Source: Ruminococcus sp. (GTDB taxonomy: Bacteria; Bacillota; Clostridia; Oscillospirales; Acutalibacteraceae). From it: a stretch of 64,000 bases of DNA. The notes below the pieces were generated by a model. That model saw only the letters and a list, made by a program, of their open reading frames with translations, searched no databases and had not been told where the DNA came from. Location: contig JAKSRB010000002.1 in the NCBI GenBank assembly GCA_024403825.1, forward strand, positions 1-64,000. The letters are read 5' to 3'. Numbering within the stretch: the stretch's first letter is position 1; each line of letters opens with the position of its first letter. The position numbers and the translations under genes were made by a program. Positions 43,296-52,300 of this stretch are shown in pieces.

Positions 43296-45457
43296 TTTTG
43301 AGTTTCCTCCTTTTTAATCGGAACTATCGGTGTCCCTATTGTATTTATATAAGTTGACTTCATTGCATTTTTCTGAGCCTTTTCAGCAAGCTTTGAAAAA
43401 TGCTTCTGACAACTGAGTTTCTTTTTTCCTCGTTTATCCACATTAACATATGTCATATCATTTAGCTGTTTGCGAGCATTGGTAGTATCCTTGAAAATCA
43501 CATCTACAATTTCCTGAACACGCACTTTTAAATCTTCATCTTCAACAGGAAATACAAGCTCAACTCTGCGGTCAAGATTTCTTGGCATCCAGTCTGCACT
43601 ACCCATATAATAAAGCGGATTTCCGTTGTTTTCAAATATAAAAATTCGGCTATGCTCCAAAAGCTGTCCTATTACAGAAATAACCTTAATATTTTCGCTG
43701 TAGCCTTTGACATTTGGCACAAGACAGCAAATCCCACGCACAATCAGATTAATCTTAACACCAGCGTTTGAGGCATCATAAAGCATACTTATAATCTGAG
43801 GGTCAACAAGAGAATTTACCTTTGCTGTGATAGATGCTTTCAGACCCTTTTTAGCATTCTCAGTTTCCTGCATTATCATAGCTTCAAAGAAGGTACGCAT
43901 ACCATTTGGAGCAACAATAAACTTATTATACTCAGGTGGGAACGAATATCCTGTCAGAACATTGAATAATGATGATGCATCAATACCGTATTCCTCACGA
44001 CAAGTAAAAATGCCAGTATCTGTATAAATCTTTGCCGTACTGTCGTTATAATTTCCTGTACCCATATGCAGATAACGCCTGATTCCGTCATCATCCTTAC
44101 GCACTATAAGACATATTTTACAATGAGTTTTCAAGCCAGTCAGACCATAAATAACATGACAGCCTGCTTTCTCAAGCTTATTCGCCCATTGAATATTATT
44201 TTCCTCATCAAACCTCGCTTTAAGCTCTACAAGCACAGTTACCTGCTTGCCGTTTTCAGCCGCTTTAATCAATGCCGCTACAATAGGAGAATTTCCACTT
44301 ACACGATACAAGGTCTGCTTAATTGCAAGAACCTTTGGGTCAACAGCCGCCTTTCGCACAAAATCAACCACTACATCAAAGCTTTCATAAGGATGATGAA
44401 CCATTCTGTCTTTCTGTCTTATAGCCTCGAAAATATTTTCATTTTCACAAAATTCAGCTGGAGGGTTTACAGGCACAATCGGTTCAAATCGGAGTTCATC
44501 ACAGCCACTAATTCTTGAAAATTTTGAAAGGAAGGTCAGATCAAGAGGACCTTTCTGAATATAAATTTCGTCTTCTGAAACCTCAAGAGCATCAATAAGA
44601 AAATTTCTGATTTCCTTATCACTTTTCTTACTAAACTCAAGCCTTACAGGCTCTCCCCTTTTTCGTCTGCGGATAGATTTTTTAATTTCAGCCATGAGGT
44701 CCTCGGTATCCTCATCAATATCCAAATCCGAATCCCTTGTTATTCTGAAGGCATCACATTTTTTGATATTATAAAGCTCAAAAAGCTCGCCAAGATGAGC
44801 AGTAATTATATTTTCCAGTAAAATAAAGCATCTTCCGTCAGATGATGGCAACTCAATAAATCTCGGTAAAATTGACGGCACCTGCACAACAGCAAAAAGC
44901 TCTTCATTATCAGCATTTGTAAGCATTACAGCAATATTTAAGCTTTTATTTGCAAGTAACGGAAACGGTCGGCTTGTATCAACCGCCATTGGTGTTAATA
45001 CAGGAAAAACAATTTTTTTGAAATAGTCCTCCACAAAGCCCTGTTGATTACCGTCAAGCTCATTCATAGCTTTGAATGTAATTCCGTTGGCTTTAAGTGA
45101 CGGAATTATGGAGCGGTTATAACAAGAGTATTGAAGCTTAGCAAATTCGTGAATTTTAACTGTAAGCTTTTCAAGCAAGCATTTCGGTGTAAGACCAGAT
45201 GCATCTTTAGTATTAACGCCCCTGTGAAATCTGTCAATAACCCCTGCAACTCTGACCATAAAAAATTCATCAAGGTTAGAAGCTGTAATTGCAAGAAAAT
45301 TACAGCGTTCAAGGATAGGATTATCCTTTTTGCCAGCCTCGTCAAGCACTCTGAGATTAAAATCCATCCAGCTAAGCTCTCTGTTATTATATGGCATATT
45401 GTTCAAATTAAATAAAGCTACAGTTTTATCGGTTTTATTTATGGGTTCAGAAGTCAT
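43292..45457 (-). CDS. ppk1: Polyphosphate kinase 1
   Basis: A 721-residue enzyme that reversibly makes inorganic polyphosphate from ATP. YNNRELSWMDFNLRVLDEA begins the N-terminal domain. The catalytic domains show LKTHCKICLIVR, with the autophosphorylated His, HMGTGNYNDSTAKIYTD, and the second conserved His in LEHSRIFIF. Full length. GAGGTG precedes the ATG. Cotranscribed and translationally coupled with pfkA. Confidence 0.96.
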   Translation of the reverse strand: MTSEPINKTDKTVALFNLNNMPYNNRELSWMDFNLRVLDEAGKKDNPILERCNFLAITASNLDEFFMVRVAGVIDRFHRGVNTKDASGLTPKCLLEKLTVKIHEFAKLQYSCYNRSIIPSLKANGITFKAMNELDGNQQGFVEDYFKKIVFPVLTPMAVDTSRPFPLLANKSLNIAVMLTNADNEELFAVVQVPSILPRFIELPSSDGRCFILLENIITAHLGELFELYNIKKCDAFRITRDSDLDIDEDTEDLMAEIKKSIRRRKRGEPVRLEFSKKSDKEIRNFLIDALEVSEDEIYIQKGPLDLTFLSKFSRISGCDELRFEPIVPVNPPAEFCENENIFEAIRQKDRMVHHPYESFDVVVDFVRKAAVDPKVLAIKQTLYRVSGNSPIVAALIKAAENGKQVTVLVELKARFDEENNIQWANKLEKAGCHVIYGLTGLKTHCKICLIVRKDDDGIRRYLHMGTGNYNDSTAKIYTDTGIFTCREEYGIDASSLFNVLTGYSFPPEYNKFIVAPNGMRTFFEAMIMQETENAKKGLKASITAKVNSLVDPQIISMLYDASNAGVKINLIVRGICCLVPNVKGYSENIKVISVIGQLLEHSRIFIFENNGNPLYYMGSADWMPRNLDRRVELVFPVEDEDLKVRVQEIVDVIFKDTTNARKQLNDMTYVNVDKRGKKKLSCQKHFSKLAEKAQKNAMKSTYINTIGTPIVPIKKEETQK

Positions 45458-45659
45458 TATTTTTCACCTCTTTAAAAACGCATACTTTTATTATATGCAT
45501 AATTGATTTAAAAATTCTGAAATTATGTTACAATACCAAGGCTTGCAACATCCTTATTAATTATTGTATAATAAATTTAATAAAAATTCAAGCAAATTCG
45601 TATTAAAATAATGTAAAATTACAAATAATAAATTATATCCATTTAATGATGTAATAAGA

Positions 45660-45712
45660 CAAAATTAACGCTTATTAAGTGAATATCAAACTCACCTAAT
45701 AAGCGTTAATTA
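45660..45712 (-). terminator. Terminator of the CHAP/dockerin gene
   Basis: AATTAACGCTTATTA(A)GTGA and its near-perfect complement ending TAATAAGCGTTAATT form a stem of about 15 bp; a TTTTGTC tail follows on the minus strand. Confidence 0.8.
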
Positions 45713-45730
45713 AATTTATATTCATAATTA

Positions 45731-46720
45731 TCAATACAAGCCTACAAGCTTTCCTTGTATCATTGTTACATCAAAAACAGAAACCACTCCGTCCTGATTT
45801 ATATCAGCAAGCATAATTTGCTGATTATCAAAATCAGCAAGCTCAACAAGATATTTCTGAACTTCAGTAGCATCATTTACAGAAATGACACCATCCCTAT
45901 TTACATCGCCAAGCTCGTAACCAACAGGGTCAGTTGGCTGCTCGTCCGCAATTTTTATGCAATACTCCAAAGCAACCCAGCCATTTTTACCATTATAATT
46001 TGTATAACCCCAATGGTAGCCACCATTTTCAACTACATTAGAAACCTTTAACTGCACACCACCGCCAATATATCCTAATGAAGAATAGCTTGTCCCTGCT
46101 CCGCTTCTGAAATTGAGGGAATCAATAACATTTGTTTTATATACACCATTCTTATATTCCGTTGGTACGGTTGGAGTGTCAGAACCTGAGCCAAAGTCGC
46201 CTATATAGATGTAGCCTTGGAAATTCCAGTAGCTAACCCCCGCATGTGGGTCATTAATATCAGCAGTTGTAATATAAAATTCCTTATAGCCCCAGCCAGA
46301 ATTTGAAAAAGTAATAACACCGTTTTCAATTTTCTCAACAACGGCAACATGACCGCCACCGTTATATGACCAGCAGGCAACAGCACCAAGCTTTGGTGTC
46401 TGACCGTATTTATAATAATCATTGGATATATTATAACCATACCATTGTTCAGCACTAAAATGACATAAATTTGGCTCATAACCTAACAGCTCATACGCTC
46501 TGCCAAAAGCATATGCAGTACAATTTGGCATACCATAACCATATTTATAATAAATATTCTTATCACTATAATAATATGAATTACTGTATGACGGAGCTTC
46601 AAGTCTTGGGCTAAAGCTTGCTGCACTTGCTCTTACAGCAGAAATTGAAAATACTGATATAAAAAGCATAGCTACAGCTATAAACACAGCAGGAATCTTT
46701 CTTGTAACAACCTTATTCAT
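45731..46720 (-). CDS. CHAP amidase with SH3 and dockerin domains
   Basis: A 329-residue secreted protein. Signal peptide about 1-34 (cut near ASA); CHAP domain about 50-170 with Cys in YGMPNCTAYAFGRAYE and His in GGGHVAVVEK; SH3 domain about 198-258 (SLNFRSGAGTSY, GWVALEYC); type I dockerin about 266-329 with two calcium loops, GDVNRDGVISVNDATEVQKYL and ADINQDGVVSVFDVTMIQGKL in outline. It should cut peptidoglycan peptides while held by a cohesin. It is a close paralogue of the wall-anchored protein at 17.1 kb. Confidence 0.93.
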   Translation of the reverse strand: MNKVVTRKIPAVFIAVAMLFISVFSISAVRASAASFSPRLEAPSYSNSYYYSDKNIYYKYGYGMPNCTAYAFGRAYELLGYEPNLCHFSAEQWYGYNISNDYYKYGQTPKLGAVACWSYNGGGHVAVVEKIENGVITFSNSGWGYKEFYITTADINDPHAGVSYWNFQGYIYIGDFGSGSDTPTVPTEYKNGVYKTNVIDSLNFRSGAGTSYSSLGYIGGGVQLKVSNVVENGGYHWGYTNYNGKNGWVALEYCIKIADEQPTDPVGYELGDVNRDGVISVNDATEVQKYLVELADFDNQQIMLADINQDGVVSVFDVTMIQGKLVGLY

Positions 46721-46777
46721 TATTGCACCTTTCTTTTACATATAAAACATAGTATATACTTATAAATCTACCTTTTA

Positions 46778-46807
46778 ATTATATCATACATTAATATAAT
46801 TTGTCAA
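46778..46807 (-). promoter_or_regulatory. Promoter of the CHAP/dockerin gene
   Basis: Minus strand TTGACA (46807-46802), 18 bases, TATAAT (46783-46778). Confidence 0.82.
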
Positions 46808-46863
46808 AGAAATTCACTATAACATTCATATGTAATTCTGAAATATTTTATCAGCAATAACCA

Positions 46864-46901
46864 AAAATAAAAGCTTCGCAATATTCTTGCAAAGCTTTAA
46901 T
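46864..46901 (-). terminator. Terminator of the DUF6774-like gene
   Basis: Minus strand AAAGCTTTGCAA and TTGCGAAGCTTTT pair with one mismatch, followed by ATTTTT. Confidence 0.85.
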
Positions 46902-46910
46902 AAACTTAAA

Positions 46911-47108
46911 TCATACATCATTTAAAAATAATTCTGTTGAAGTATTGTCGCTAAGACTTGATATACTTCTTTGTGCCGCTATATTTGTTAGTGTAACACT
47001 TAACTGCGATAAGGCTACTCCGAGTAGGTTTAATTCCTGATTTGAATAATTACACGCTATAGCATTTGCTATCGCCGTTATATAAAAAGTTAATTCTGTG
47101 GAATTCAT
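46911..47108 (-). CDS. DUF6774-like small protein
   Basis: A 65-residue protein with the pattern MNSTELTFYITAIANAIACN, then NQELNLLGVALSQLSVTLTNIAAQR and a Ser/Thr-rich end. This matches the short conserved proteins (DUF6774) found in many clostridia, mainly two amphipathic helices. Function unknown. GGTGAT precedes the ATG. It lies 47 bases downstream of a signal-peptidase-like gene, and the two probably form one unit. Confidence 0.75.
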   Translation of the reverse strand: MNSTELTFYITAIANAIACNYSNQELNLLGVALSQLSVTLTNIAAQRSISSLSDNTSTELFLNDV

Positions 47109-47155
47109 AAAATCACCACTAACATATTATTCAGCAAATTATTAAGTTGTCCATT

Positions 47156-47602
47156 CTATTTTATAAAATTCTTAATTTTGCCAATCACACTTAATAATGA
47201 AAATTTTATAACTCGCTCAAAATGTAAATATACAATTAACCTCGAATATACCCTATATAAAAAATTTTCTGTACTGTATTGTTTTCCTTTTCGTGCAAAA
47301 TCCGTCATTACTCCGATTATTTCATCATCTTTGATTATTCCGTCTGCTTTTAAACAGTTATCGCCCCTTGTAATATATCCTTTTTCGGTCACTTTAATAA
47401 TTCGGTGCAATACATATGTATTTCTGAGCCTGCGGTGTCTGAACATAATTACATCGTATCTGCTTAGCTTTCTGTTGTCTAACCTTTTTACAACAAATAA
47501 ATCTCTGCCCTCTTTGAGCAATGGCATCATACTTTTTCCCTTGTTTGTATAAATCAGACTGCCACTTTTTTTCAAAATATCTTCAAAACTCAGCTTTTCC
47601 AA
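47156..47602 (-). CDS. S24/S26 family signal peptidase-like protein (Ser/His type)
   Basis: About 148 residues. The nucleophile Ser sits in TNKGKSMMPLLKEGRD. The base position reads YVLHRIIKV, so it has His where bacterial type I signal peptidases have Lys. This is the S26B (SipW/eukaryotic-like) arrangement. TRGDNCLKAD is the conserved domain E. No clear N-terminal membrane helix is seen; a hydrophobic C-terminal stretch may attach it. GGTGAT fits TTG 47602 as start (MEKLSFED). The substrate may be the small neighbour protein or an unlinked one. Confidence 0.8.
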   Translation of the reverse strand: MEKLSFEDILKKSGSLIYTNKGKSMMPLLKEGRDLFVVKRLDNRKLSRYDVIMFRHRRLRNTYVLHRIIKVTEKGYITRGDNCLKADGIIKDDEIIGVMTDFARKGKQYSTENFLYRVYSRLIVYLHFERVIKFSLLSVIGKIKNFIK

Positions 47603-47619
47603 AATAATCACCTATCATC

Positions 47620-47647
47620 ATTATAGCATAATCAAAATGATATTCAA
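47620..47647 (-). promoter_or_regulatory. Promoter of the signal-peptidase-like gene
   Basis: Minus strand TTGAAT (47647-47642), 16 bases, TATAAT (47625-47620). Back to back with the antiporter promoter. Confidence 0.65.
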
Positions 47648-47654
47648 CAAATTA

Positions 47655-47683
47655 TTGACAACAACTGCACCATATGATAAAAT
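47655..47683 (+). promoter_or_regulatory. Promoter of the antiporter operon
   Basis: TTGACA (47655-47660), 17 bases, TAAAAT (47678-47683). Transcription would begin just before the riboswitch. Confidence 0.8.
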
Positions 47684-47692
47684 TATTAATAT

Positions 47693-47790
47693 AAGGAAAT
47701 GAATGTCTTCCTCATAATATTGTTATTATGGAACCGCTTACAAGCTGATGACTTCTGCTAAGATGCAGTAGTTATCGGCTTTTATATTTC
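47693..47790 (+). promoter_or_regulatory. Fluoride riboswitch (crcB motif) with terminator
   Basis: GGAAATGAATGTCTTCC, a variable stem (CATAATA/TATTATG), then GGAACCGCTTACAAGC and GCTGATGACTTCTGC follow the crcB consensus: GG..AUG....CC, AACCGC, GCUGAUGACU-CUGC. The conserved 3' part of the aptamer is also the 5' arm of a 17-bp terminator (AAGCTGATGACTTCTGC against GCAGTAGTTATCGGCTT) with a TTTTATATTT tail. Fluoride binding would therefore block termination and turn on the antiporter gene. The assignment rests on the motif match by eye. Confidence 0.85.
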
Positions 47791-47815
47791 TTTATCAGAA
47801 CAAAGGAGAATTTTA

Positions 47816-49006
47816 ATGTTATTAAGTTTAGCTTTGATTTCAATTTTTGGCTTAGTATTCGGAACACTATTCAAAAAAATCCATCTTCCACCACTACTTG
47901 GAATGTTGCTTGCAGGAATTTTGCTCGGACCTTACGCACTTAATCTTCTTGATAGTTCTATACTTGATATTTCTGCTGATTTGAGAAGAATTGCACTTAT
48001 TATTATTCTTACAAGAGCTGGGCTTTCCTTAAATATTAAGGATTTGCTTAAAAACGGTCGTTGTGCTGTTTTTATGTGCTTTGTTCCTGCGTGCTTTGAA
48101 ATTACAGGAATGTTAATCCTTGCACCCAGATTACTCGGACTTTCACTTATTGAGTCTGCCGTACTCGGTACAGTAATTGCGGCTGTTTCTCCTGCTGTTG
48201 TAGTTCCTAAAATGCTGAATTTGATTGAAAAAGGTTACGGCACAAATAAAGGTATCCCTCAGATGATTATGGCTGGTGCATCTATAGATGATGTATTTGT
48301 AATTGTGCTGTTTACAGTTTTCTCAGGCTTAGCGAAAAATGGTGAAATCTCTGCTTTAACTTTCATAAGAATACCTACCTCTATTATTTTAGGATTACTC
48401 GGTGGTTTGCTCGCTGGTTTGTTGCTCTCTTTCTTATTCAAAACATTCCATATAAGGGATAGTGCAAAGGTTATTATTATTCTGAGTTCCGCTTTTATTC
48501 TTGATGCTGTTGAAAATGCTTTTACTGGCTTTATCGGATTTTCCGGTTTGCTTGCGGTTATGGCATCAGGTATAGTCATTGGCAGAAAACGCCCTGAGGC
48601 AACAAAAAGATTATCTGTTAAATTTTCAAAGCTATGGATTTGTGCTGAAATAATGCTGTTTGTACTTGTAGGTGCAAGCGTCAATATTGGTTACGCTTTA
48701 AAGGCGGGAGTTTCTGCAATAATACTGATTCTGGGAGTATCAATATTCAGAATGTCAGGAGTATTTGTCAGCACTCTGAAAACTGACCTTAATTTAAAAG
48801 AAAGACTTTTTACAATGTTTGCTTATATCCCAAAAGCAACCGTACAGGCGGCAATAGGTGCATTGCCATTATCAATGGGGTTGGCTTGTGGTGAAACAGT
48901 ATTGACCGTTGCAGTACTTGCAATTATTATAACTGCTCCGCTCGGTGCTTTCCTTGTTGACATCACTCATAAAAGATTTTTGCAAAAAACTACTGTGCAG
49001 GAGTAA
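47816..49006 (+). CDS. Cation:proton antiporter (CPA2 family)
   Basis: A 396-residue polytopic membrane protein with about 12-13 hydrophobic helices. HLPPLLGMLLAGILLGP, RRIALIIILTRAGLSLN and GTVIAAVSPAVVVPKMLNL are typical of the KefB/NhaP-like CPA fold, and MAGASIDDVFVIVLF contains the paired Asp of the ion site. Control by a fluoride riboswitch suggests a role in fluoride stress, either exchange of fluoride itself or pH and ion balance. No crcB/Fluc channel is adjacent. AAAGGAG precedes the ATG. Confidence 0.92.
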   Translation: MLLSLALISIFGLVFGTLFKKIHLPPLLGMLLAGILLGPYALNLLDSSILDISADLRRIALIIILTRAGLSLNIKDLLKNGRCAVFMCFVPACFEITGMLILAPRLLGLSLIESAVLGTVIAAVSPAVVVPKMLNLIEKGYGTNKGIPQMIMAGASIDDVFVIVLFTVFSGLAKNGEISALTFIRIPTSIILGLLGGLLAGLLLSFLFKTFHIRDSAKVIIILSSAFILDAVENAFTGFIGFSGLLAVMASGIVIGRKRPEATKRLSVKFSKLWICAEIMLFVLVGASVNIGYALKAGVSAIILILGVSIFRMSGVFVSTLKTDLNLKERLFTMFAYIPKATVQAAIGALPLSMGLACGETVLTVAVLAIIITAPLGAFLVDITHKRFLQKTTVQE

Positions 49007-49012
49007 TTTTTA

Positions 49013-49489
49013 ATGAAATTTTTATTGTTTGAAACATTTGAATTTTCAGTTAATAAATCCCCTATTAAAATTTTAAATATCCTTGAAAACAATACCAAAT
49101 TACACTATTCCTCACCTTTTCAAGGGTATGTTGATACTGAAAATTTTACCTTTAAAATTTCTTATGATACGCCTCCAATCAGACGAGATACACTTTATCC
49201 GAGAATGTATGGTAAAATTATTACTGATGATATGGGTGGCACTAAAATTAAGGTAACTTCAAGATGCTCCGTATCAGGAATAATATTTATATTATTGTTT
49301 ATCTTTTTATCTCTTGCAGGTGTACTTTTGTTCGGACATTTAATTCATATTTACACAGATAATGAAATTATACGGCAATTTTTTGCTTCATTAATACTTT
49401 TTATATTTTCAATAATTACATTATATGTAAGCTTCTGGATACCTGAGAAAAAATCAAAAAATTATCTTATTCACCTGTTAAGCGATTAA
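49013..49489 (+). CDS. Hypothetical protein with two membrane helices
   Basis: A 158-residue protein that I do not recognise. A soluble N-terminal part of about 90 residues, beta-rich in appearance with RDTLYPRMYGKI and GGTKIKVTSRCS, is followed by two membrane helices (about 90-110 and 124-146) and a short basic tail. It begins 6 bases after the antiporter stop with AGGAG upstream, so it is under the same fluoride riboswitch. Its role is inferred from that context only. Confidence 0.7.
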   Translation: MKFLLFETFEFSVNKSPIKILNILENNTKLHYSSPFQGYVDTENFTFKISYDTPPIRRDTLYPRMYGKIITDDMGGTKIKVTSRCSVSGIIFILLFIFLSLAGVLLFGHLIHIYTDNEIIRQFFASLILFIFSIITLYVSFWIPEKKSKNYLIHLLSD

Positions 49490-49507
49490 TATATTAAGAA
49501 TTCCATA

Positions 49508-49556
49508 ATGCAAAAAATCACCGCACAGCCTATCCAAGCTGTACGGTGATTTTTAT
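49508..49556 (+). terminator. Bidirectional terminator between the antiporter operon and alaS
   Basis: AAAAATCACCG-ACAGC and GCTGT-CGGTGATTTTT pair around CTATCCAA; T-runs are present on both strands. Confidence 0.88.
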
Positions 49557-49585
49557 TTCTGATAATTAAATATAATGTTATTCAA

Positions 49586-52216
49586 TTATTTAAGCATTGA
49601 AAATACTGTTTCCTTAACGCTGTCAAGGGCAGTCTGGATTTTGTCAGGCTCTTTTGCTCCTGCCATTGCCATATCTGGCTTACCGCCACCGTTTCCGCCT
49701 GCTTTCTGTGCTACAGCCTTTACGATTTTTCCTGCATTTGCTCCAAGCTCTCTTGCCTCTTTTCCGCAAGCTGCCGCAAATGTTACCTTACCTTCGTTTG
49801 CTGTTGCAAGTACAATTACAGAGTTTGCAAACTTATCTCTTGCGTTTTCACACATTGTGCGGAGTACATCTGCTGTAGAATTTTCAACTACACCTGTAAT
49901 TATTCTTACTCCGCTTTCAACCTCTGAATTTGCAAAAAGCTCAGAAAGCTGTGCTACTGCGAGCTTTTTGTTAAGCTCTGCAATTTCCTTCTGCTGGCTC
50001 TTGATAAGCTCCCCTGCTTTTCTTGCACCCTCAATAATTGCTTTTGGACTGGAAATTTTGAGTGCCTCGCAAGCCTCAACTATTGCATTATGTGTTGCGT
50101 TGATATAATTTAAAACACCAATACCTGTGATTGCCTCAATTCTTCTTACACCTGATGCGACTGAACCCTCCTGACGGATTCTAAACAAGCCAAGATTTGA
50201 TGTATTCTTAACATGAGTACCACCGCAAAATTCTACTGAAAATTCGCCAGCACTTACTACTCTTACAACATCTCCGTATTTTTCGCCAAATAATGCCATT
50301 GCACCAAGCTTTTTAGCCTCTTCAATAGGCATTTCACGAGTTACTACAGGAATACATTCAAGTATTTTATCATTTACTATCTTTTCAACCTTTGCAATCT
50401 CCTCAGCGGTCATTGCCTCAAAGTGAGTAAAGTCAAAACGGAAATAATCATCAGTAACAAGCTGACCTGCCTGCTGAACATGAGTTCCAAGAACCTCACG
50501 AAGTGCAGCCTGCAAAAGGTGAGCCGCTGTATGATTGCGAGTAATATCTGCTCGGCGTTCATCATCAACCGCTGCCGATACTGTATCGCCTACAGCTATA
50601 CTGCCACTCTTAATTTCACAAGCATGCAAAAATACACCTGATGGGTCTTTAGTAGTATTAAGAACATCAACTGAAAGGCTGCCGTTTTCAAGTACACCTG
50701 TATCGCCTACCTGTCCACCGCTCTCAGCATAGAATGGAGTTTTGTCAAGCACGATTACTGCACTTTCGCCCTCAAAAACGCTTTCAACTCTCTCGCCGTC
50801 TTTGACAACAGCAACTACCTTTGCATCTATTCTTAAATCGTTATATCCTAAAAATTCTGTTTTTGCAATATCTGAAAGGTCTGTTGAATCTGAAATCCAC
50901 GCATCAGCACCGGCATTTTTTCTTGCATCTCTTGAACGCTTTTTCTGTTCCTTCAACAATTCGTGGAAACGCTCAACATCAACATCAATTCCCTTTTCTT
51001 CAAGAATTTCTCTTGTAAGGTCAATAGGGAATCCAAAGGTATCATTAAGCTTGAACGCATCTTCACCGCTGAGAACCTTAATATCATTGCTTTCAATAAT
51101 ATCCTGCAACATCTTAAAGCCCTGGTCAATAGTCTTTGCAAAGCTTTCTTCCTCTGTCTTAATAACCTTTGTAATAAACTCTTTCTTCTCTGCAAGCTCA
51201 GGATAAGCTGTAAGATTTTCCTTAATAACTGTATCACAAACCTTATAAAGGAATGGTTCATTATATCCAAGCAATCTGCCATGACGAGCCGCTCTTCTGA
51301 GCAAACGGCGGAGAACATAGCCCTTACCCTCATTTGAAGGCATAACACCGTCACCAATCATAAATGTTGTACTTCTGATATGGTCAGTAATTACACGCAA
51401 TGAAATATCGCTCTTCTCGTCTGTGCCATAGCTTACACCTGTAATTTCAGAGATATGCTTCATAATATTCTGAATTGTATCAACAAGGAAGAGGTTATCC
51501 ACACCCTGCATTACGCATGCAAGTCTTTCAAGTCCCATACCTGTATCAATATTTGGGTGGTCAAGAGGAGTATAAGTACCCTTGCCGTCACTCTCAAACT
51601 GAGTGAATACAAGGTTCCATACCTCAACAAAGCGGTCACATTCACATCCAACATGACAATCAGGCTGACCACAACCCTTTTCATCACCTCTGTCAAAATA
51701 AATTTCAGAGCAAGGACCGCAAGGACCTGAGCCATGCTCCCAGAAGTTATCCTCTTTGCCAAGTCTTACCATATGTGACGGCTCAACGCCTACTTCTTCA
51801 GTCCAGATTTTGTAAGCCTCATCATCATCCTCGTAAATAGAAACATAAAGCTTTTCAGCAGGCATTTCAAGAACCTTTGTAAAAAATTCCCATGCCCATG
51901 CAGTAGCCTCGTGCTTGAAATAATCTCCAAATGAGAAATTACCGAGCATTTCAAAGAAAGTACCATGACGAGCTGTAATGCCTACACGCTCAATATCAGG
52001 AGTACGGATACACTTCTGACAAGTTGTAACACGCTTGCGTGGAGGTGTAATCTCACCTGTAAAATATTTTTTCATAGGAGCCATACCGCTGTTTATGAGC
52101 AATAAGCTGTTGTCGTCCTTTGGAACAAGCGAAAAGCTTGGAAGTCTTAAACAATCCTTTGTTTCAAAGAATGAAAGGAATTTTTCTCTGAGTTCATTAA
52201 GACCTGTCCATTCCAT
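49586..52216 (-). CDS. alaS: Alanyl-tRNA synthetase
   Basis: An 876-residue class II synthetase. The catalytic core has FETKDCLRLPSFSLVP and RVTTCQKCIRTPDIERVG. The editing domain shows RNHTAAHLLQAALREVLG and the metal site CGGTHVKNTSNLG. The C-terminal GGGGKPDMA-type segment (KAGGNGGGKPDMAMAG) is DHHA1-like. Full length. GGGAGGAG precedes the ATG. Last gene of the long thyX-to-alaS run. No T-box leader is present in the 84-base gap upstream. Confidence 0.97.
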   Translation of the reverse strand: MEWTGLNELREKFLSFFETKDCLRLPSFSLVPKDDNSLLLINSGMAPMKKYFTGEITPPRKRVTTCQKCIRTPDIERVGITARHGTFFEMLGNFSFGDYFKHEATAWAWEFFTKVLEMPAEKLYVSIYEDDDEAYKIWTEEVGVEPSHMVRLGKEDNFWEHGSGPCGPCSEIYFDRGDEKGCGQPDCHVGCECDRFVEVWNLVFTQFESDGKGTYTPLDHPNIDTGMGLERLACVMQGVDNLFLVDTIQNIMKHISEITGVSYGTDEKSDISLRVITDHIRSTTFMIGDGVMPSNEGKGYVLRRLLRRAARHGRLLGYNEPFLYKVCDTVIKENLTAYPELAEKKEFITKVIKTEEESFAKTIDQGFKMLQDIIESNDIKVLSGEDAFKLNDTFGFPIDLTREILEEKGIDVDVERFHELLKEQKKRSRDARKNAGADAWISDSTDLSDIAKTEFLGYNDLRIDAKVVAVVKDGERVESVFEGESAVIVLDKTPFYAESGGQVGDTGVLENGSLSVDVLNTTKDPSGVFLHACEIKSGSIAVGDTVSAAVDDERRADITRNHTAAHLLQAALREVLGTHVQQAGQLVTDDYFRFDFTHFEAMTAEEIAKVEKIVNDKILECIPVVTREMPIEEAKKLGAMALFGEKYGDVVRVVSAGEFSVEFCGGTHVKNTSNLGLFRIRQEGSVASGVRRIEAITGIGVLNYINATHNAIVEACEALKISSPKAIIEGARKAGELIKSQQKEIAELNKKLAVAQLSELFANSEVESGVRIITGVVENSTADVLRTMCENARDKFANSVIVLATANEGKVTFAAACGKEARELGANAGKIVKAVAQKAGGNGGGKPDMAMAGAKEPDKIQTALDSVKETVFSMLK

Positions 52217-52300
52217 ATTATATCTCCTCCCAGTTTTTCGGACTATTACATAATCCGAATATATCTATCGGCAGCCATTGGCTGTAGAATTTTTAAATAA

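Noticed and set aside
48259..48684. Minus-strand 141-residue frame inside the antiporter gene
   Set aside because: Antisense shadow of a well-supported membrane protein gene, without its own start signals.
52217..52300. T-box leader for alaS
   Set aside because: The gap is only 84 bases, and alaS appears to be carried by the upstream operon.
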